The notes below the pieces were generated by a model. The model saw nothing but the letters and a program-made list of their open reading frames with translations, was not told the DNA's origin and made no database searches. A stretch of 38,565 nt of DNA from Candidatus Altimarinota bacterium. Lineage in GTDB: Bacteria; Patescibacteriota; Gracilibacteria; JANQMV01. The stretch is taken from NCBI GenBank assembly GCA_028279865.1, contig JANQMV010000007.1:1-38565 (forward strand), written 5' to 3'. The translations under genes and the position numbers were made by a program. Below are positions 36,201-38,565 of this stretch, in pieces (position 1 is the first letter of the stretch; each line of letters begins with the position of its first letter).

Positions 36201-36869
36201 CTTATCCTTTGGATAACCAAAAACTCTAAACAATTGAGTTGCCGGCATCTTACGTTTACGATCAATTTTCACATAAATTACACCCTTTTTATCTGTCTCT
36301 ATTTCTAGCCAAGCCCCACGTTTCGGAATAATTTTCGCATTGTAATATTGAGGAAAAAGAGGATTGGTAGAATAAAACACGCCAGGAGAACGTACCAATT
36401 GATTAACCACCACTCTTTCTACTCCGTTAACAATAAAAGTACCTTTTTCTGTCATCAGAGGAATCGCTCCGAGAAAAACTTCCTGTTCTTTAATTTCACC
36501 GGTTTCTTTATTGATTAGCTGAACGTGAACCTTGAGGTTAGCCTCAAATGAAATATTTTTTCGTTTTGCTGTTTGCGCATCATATTTCGGCTTATCAATA
36601 ACGTGCTTTTTTAGTACCAATTCCAGTTTTTTTCCTGAGAAATCGGTTATAGGTGAAACTTCATTTAAAAGCTCTTTAATTCCTTTATCCAAAAACCATT
36701 GATAAGAATTGAGCTGTACTTCTATCAAATTCGGTAGCTCAAAATCATCCATTGTTTCTGTGAAGTAATGGCGATTATCGATGATTTTTGTTGGATTCTG
36801 GGAAATTAGCGCTTTTTTCTTGGTAGACTTAGAAATTTTCTTGGTCTTACTTTTTACTGCAGTAGGCAT
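33243..36869 (-). CDS. rpoB: RNA polymerase beta subunit
   Basis: The 1208-residue protein has the bacterial beta layout. The rifampicin region [20 protein letters not shown], then [11 protein letters not shown], keeps the Asp, His and Ser found in sensitive enzymes. Also present are [27 protein letters not shown]-like [27 protein letters not shown] and the C-terminal [24 protein letters not shown]. An N-terminal Lys-rich extension (about 1-22) and a long acidic C-terminal tail (about 1140-1208) are added. A consensus promoter lies about 140 bp upstream. rplJ and rplL are not upstream; the region there is divergent. No TGA; ends in TAA. Confidence 0.98.
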   Translation of the reverse strand: [1208 protein letters not shown]

Positions 36870-36883
36870 AAGCAGATAAAAAA

Positions 36884-36955
36884 TTATGATTTAATATTAT
36901 TTTGAACGAAAAGAAAGCAAATCAAAAGCCGGAACTTTCTCTGGTGGAAGTCCAT
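36884..36955 (-). other. Possible 23-residue leader ORF of rpoB
   Basis: On the minus strand an ATG at 36955 opens a 23-codon frame ending in TAA at 36884, inside the rpoB mRNA leader. It has no Shine-Dalgarno and no sign of conservation that can be judged here; it may be chance. Confidence 0.15.
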
Positions 36956-37006
36956 TTTTCCGTAAATGTAAACTTGCTCAAAGGTTATCTTTACACAAGT
37001 AAAAGT

Positions 37007-37034
37007 ATTTTAGTTAAAAAATATAATTTGTCAA
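37007..37034 (-). promoter_or_regulatory. Consensus promoter of rpoB
   Basis: On the minus strand: TTGACA (37029-37034), a 16-bp spacer and TAAAAT (37007-37012). The predicted start is near 37000, giving a leader of about 130 bases before the rpoB ATG. It is divergent from the promoter at 37054-37082, with the two -35 boxes 19 bp apart. Confidence 0.7.
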
Positions 37035-37053
37035 AATTTTAAGGCAAATTATA

Positions 37054-37082
37054 TTGCAAAAAAGTATTTTTTATGTTAAAAT
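37054..37082 (+). promoter_or_regulatory. Promoter of the secreted protein gene at the right edge
   Basis: TTGCAA (37054-37059), a 17-bp spacer and TAAAAT (37077-37082). The predicted start near 37089 gives a leader of about 37 bases to the ATG at 37127; an in-frame ATG at 37091 would make it nearly leaderless. Confidence 0.65.
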
Positions 37083-37126
37083 ATGCAAAAATGAGATTTT
37101 TATTAATTATTATTAAGATTGGTGCC

Positions 37127-38565
37127 ATGCACAGATTTTTTTCTAAGAAATATTGCTGAATTTGCTTAAGCATGACATTGACCTTTTGATTGTTGGGTTG
37201 AATTAATTTTGCTCAAATCAAGCAAGCAAAAGCAACTGCAAAGTTATCCAGCGAATTACAAGTGTGAGATGCAATATGGATAGAGTATAAATCTGACACA
37301 TGGGGAAAAGCGTACTATGCAGGCAATGAAAAATCAATTTTAGAAAGCCAGATCGCTCAAGATCAATGGGGTACTTCAAATACACAAATTAGTTGGACCA
37401 ATAGTCAAGCCAAATCCATATTAGATCAGGGTACGCTAGGTTACGACAGTAACTATTTGAGCGGTGTTGCTTTACCAAACAGATGTGACTACGCTCCTAT
37501 TATTAATGCTAGAACCTGAAATATCAATAGCCAACTTTGAGATGTTTTTTTGTTTAACCACAATATTTATGATTGGATTGATTTTTGGGCGTCCAGTACA
37601 TACTACGCTGGTTCATATCAGCAAAGAGTCGTATGGGCAAACTCTGATTTAAATAATGTCTATTTGTCTGGTCAGTGTACGGTTAACTCCGGAGGAAATG
37701 CCATAATTACTGCAACACATGGCATAAGACCGACATTTAGTTTAGTTCCTGATGCGCAATGGCAATGGAATGAAACACAAGGCTATTATGAGCCTTACTT
37801 CCCAAATAAAAAAACAAACGAGCTCTCTTTAGGAGATAAGGTTTACCTAGGTAATAAACAAAACAATAATATAACCTGGGCAATAATTATATGACAAGGA
37901 TTAAACACCATAGCCTTAAATAAAAGTCAGTATATGACTGGCACACAAACCAATGACAACATTGGCAGAGATTTTTCTGTTTATTATAATGATGAAAATG
38001 AAGGACTAAACACCTCTCTAGCAACTGCACGCAACATACTTGCTTTAAGTGATTATTCTCATCTGCCAAATTGAAAATGGCACGAACTTGAATGGAATTT
38101 TTTAGATACAGATTGGAGTTCAACATATTGGTGATTTCAGCAATGATACCATTCTTGGCAAGCAAAAACATTAACAAATAATACAAGTTTTTTAGATCAC
38201 AGACACCATTATGATAACAGATGAATACGTCCAGTGTTCAATTTAAATTCCGATGTTACATGGCAATACAATTCCAGTGAAAAATACTATGAGATAAACT
38301 TAAATACAGTCCCCAACGATCCGCTAATCAACAACTACAATGACGGTGCTTCCACTACCGACAACACACCCACCCTCAACTTCAGCTTGTCTGATCCGGA
38401 TCAAAACGAGGAAGGAGATCTGATCAAGTACCACATCCAGATCGATAACAACTCCGACTTCAGCTTACCCGAAGTCGACTTCATTGAAGCTAGCTTTCTA
38501 CCTGCTCCACGACCGGGCGTAGAGTTCACCACTCCCCCTCTCGCTTCAGGAGGATACTACTGGAG
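37127..38565 (+). CDS. Large secreted protein with repeated GIRP units, 11 UGA (Gly) codons, 3' end outside window
   Basis: Read with UGA as glycine, the frame is open from the ATG at 37127 to the window end (479 residues visible). UGA is at codons 11, 21, 25, 47, 131, 138, 256, 316, 336, 340 and 366. The start gives a signal peptide (about 1-36, ending AKA); an in-frame ATG at 37091 would add 12 residues. Two similar units follow, each opening with a GD segment (ELQVGDAIWIE; ELSLGDKVYLG) and closing with HGIRPTFSLVPD or NRGIRPVFNLNSD, like DUF6273/SUMF1-like surface domains. From about residue 393 there is a fibronectin/Ig-like part (LSDPDQNEEGDLIKYHIQID) written in much GC-richer codons. 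It probably acts as a surface adhesin; that is inference. Confidence 0.8.

Noticed and set aside
37464-37652. A 62-residue frame overlapping the right-edge secreted gene
   Set aside because: It overlaps in another frame the UGA-containing gene, which has a signal peptide and internal repeats; no independent support.
14308-38565. UGA read as tryptophan (genetic code 4)
   Set aside because: The Walker A loop, the EGD and KGE sites of the cNMP domain and the GIRP repeats demand Gly, and normal UGG Trp codons are used in the same genes (for example next to UGA at codon 336 of the right-edge gene).

Overview
The window looks like chromosomal DNA of a Patescibacteria (CPR) bacterium from the Gracilibacteria/Absconditabacteria side of that group. 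It is AT-rich, its genes are closely packed, few starts have a Shine-Dalgarno sequence, and UGA is read as glycine (genetic code 25). The recoding can be seen directly. PilT (14308-15369) carries five in-frame TGA codons, each at a position where the family has glycine, including the Walker A loop. The adjoining cyclic-nucleotide-binding/GAF protein has five more. No gene in the window needs TGA as a stop: all complete genes end in TAA or TAG. UGA use is very uneven. rpoB, rpoC, rel, aspS, the ribosomal genes and the large secreted proteins have none, while a few genes are rich in it.

Layout. 1-9821 (+): a type IV pilus locus with two very large tandem paralogues carrying cysteine-rich (DUF4215-type) repeats, the second with a pilin N-terminus; a PilX-like minor pilin with one UGA; a PilM-PilN fusion; a PilO-like protein; and two pilins, each behind clear promoters, the second with a full-length Shine-Dalgarno. 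9898-11889 (-): an NAD(P)HX-repair enzyme and a nitroreductase. 12020-12244 (+): a small membrane protein. 12493-15369 (-): pilT, a cNMP-binding/GAF gene overlapping it by one base, and a DUF4870-like membrane protein. 15517-15817 (+): tRNA-Thr and ribosomal protein L33.

15946-25176 (+): a DUF3352-like lipoprotein, a sugar-nucleotide epimerase, four exported proteins of unknown function, aspS, a small membrane protein and a DUF721 protein. 25264-27411 (+): a bifunctional (p)ppGpp synthetase/hydrolase. 27475-36869 (-): rpoB, ssb, rpoC, rpsL and rpsG, with ssb unusually placed between rpoB and rpoC. 37127 to the end (+): the start of a large secreted protein with 11 UGA codons, whose last stretch changes abruptly to GC-rich codon use.

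How the genes fit together. The pilus genes would supply filament subunits (pilins), tip or adhesin subunits (cysteine-rich pseudopilins), the inner-membrane assembly platform (PilM-N and PilO) and a retraction motor (PilT) that may be tied to a nucleotide-sensing partner. The exported cassette and the secreted protein at the right edge suggest a cell surface built for attachment. The rest is core information processing and stringent response.
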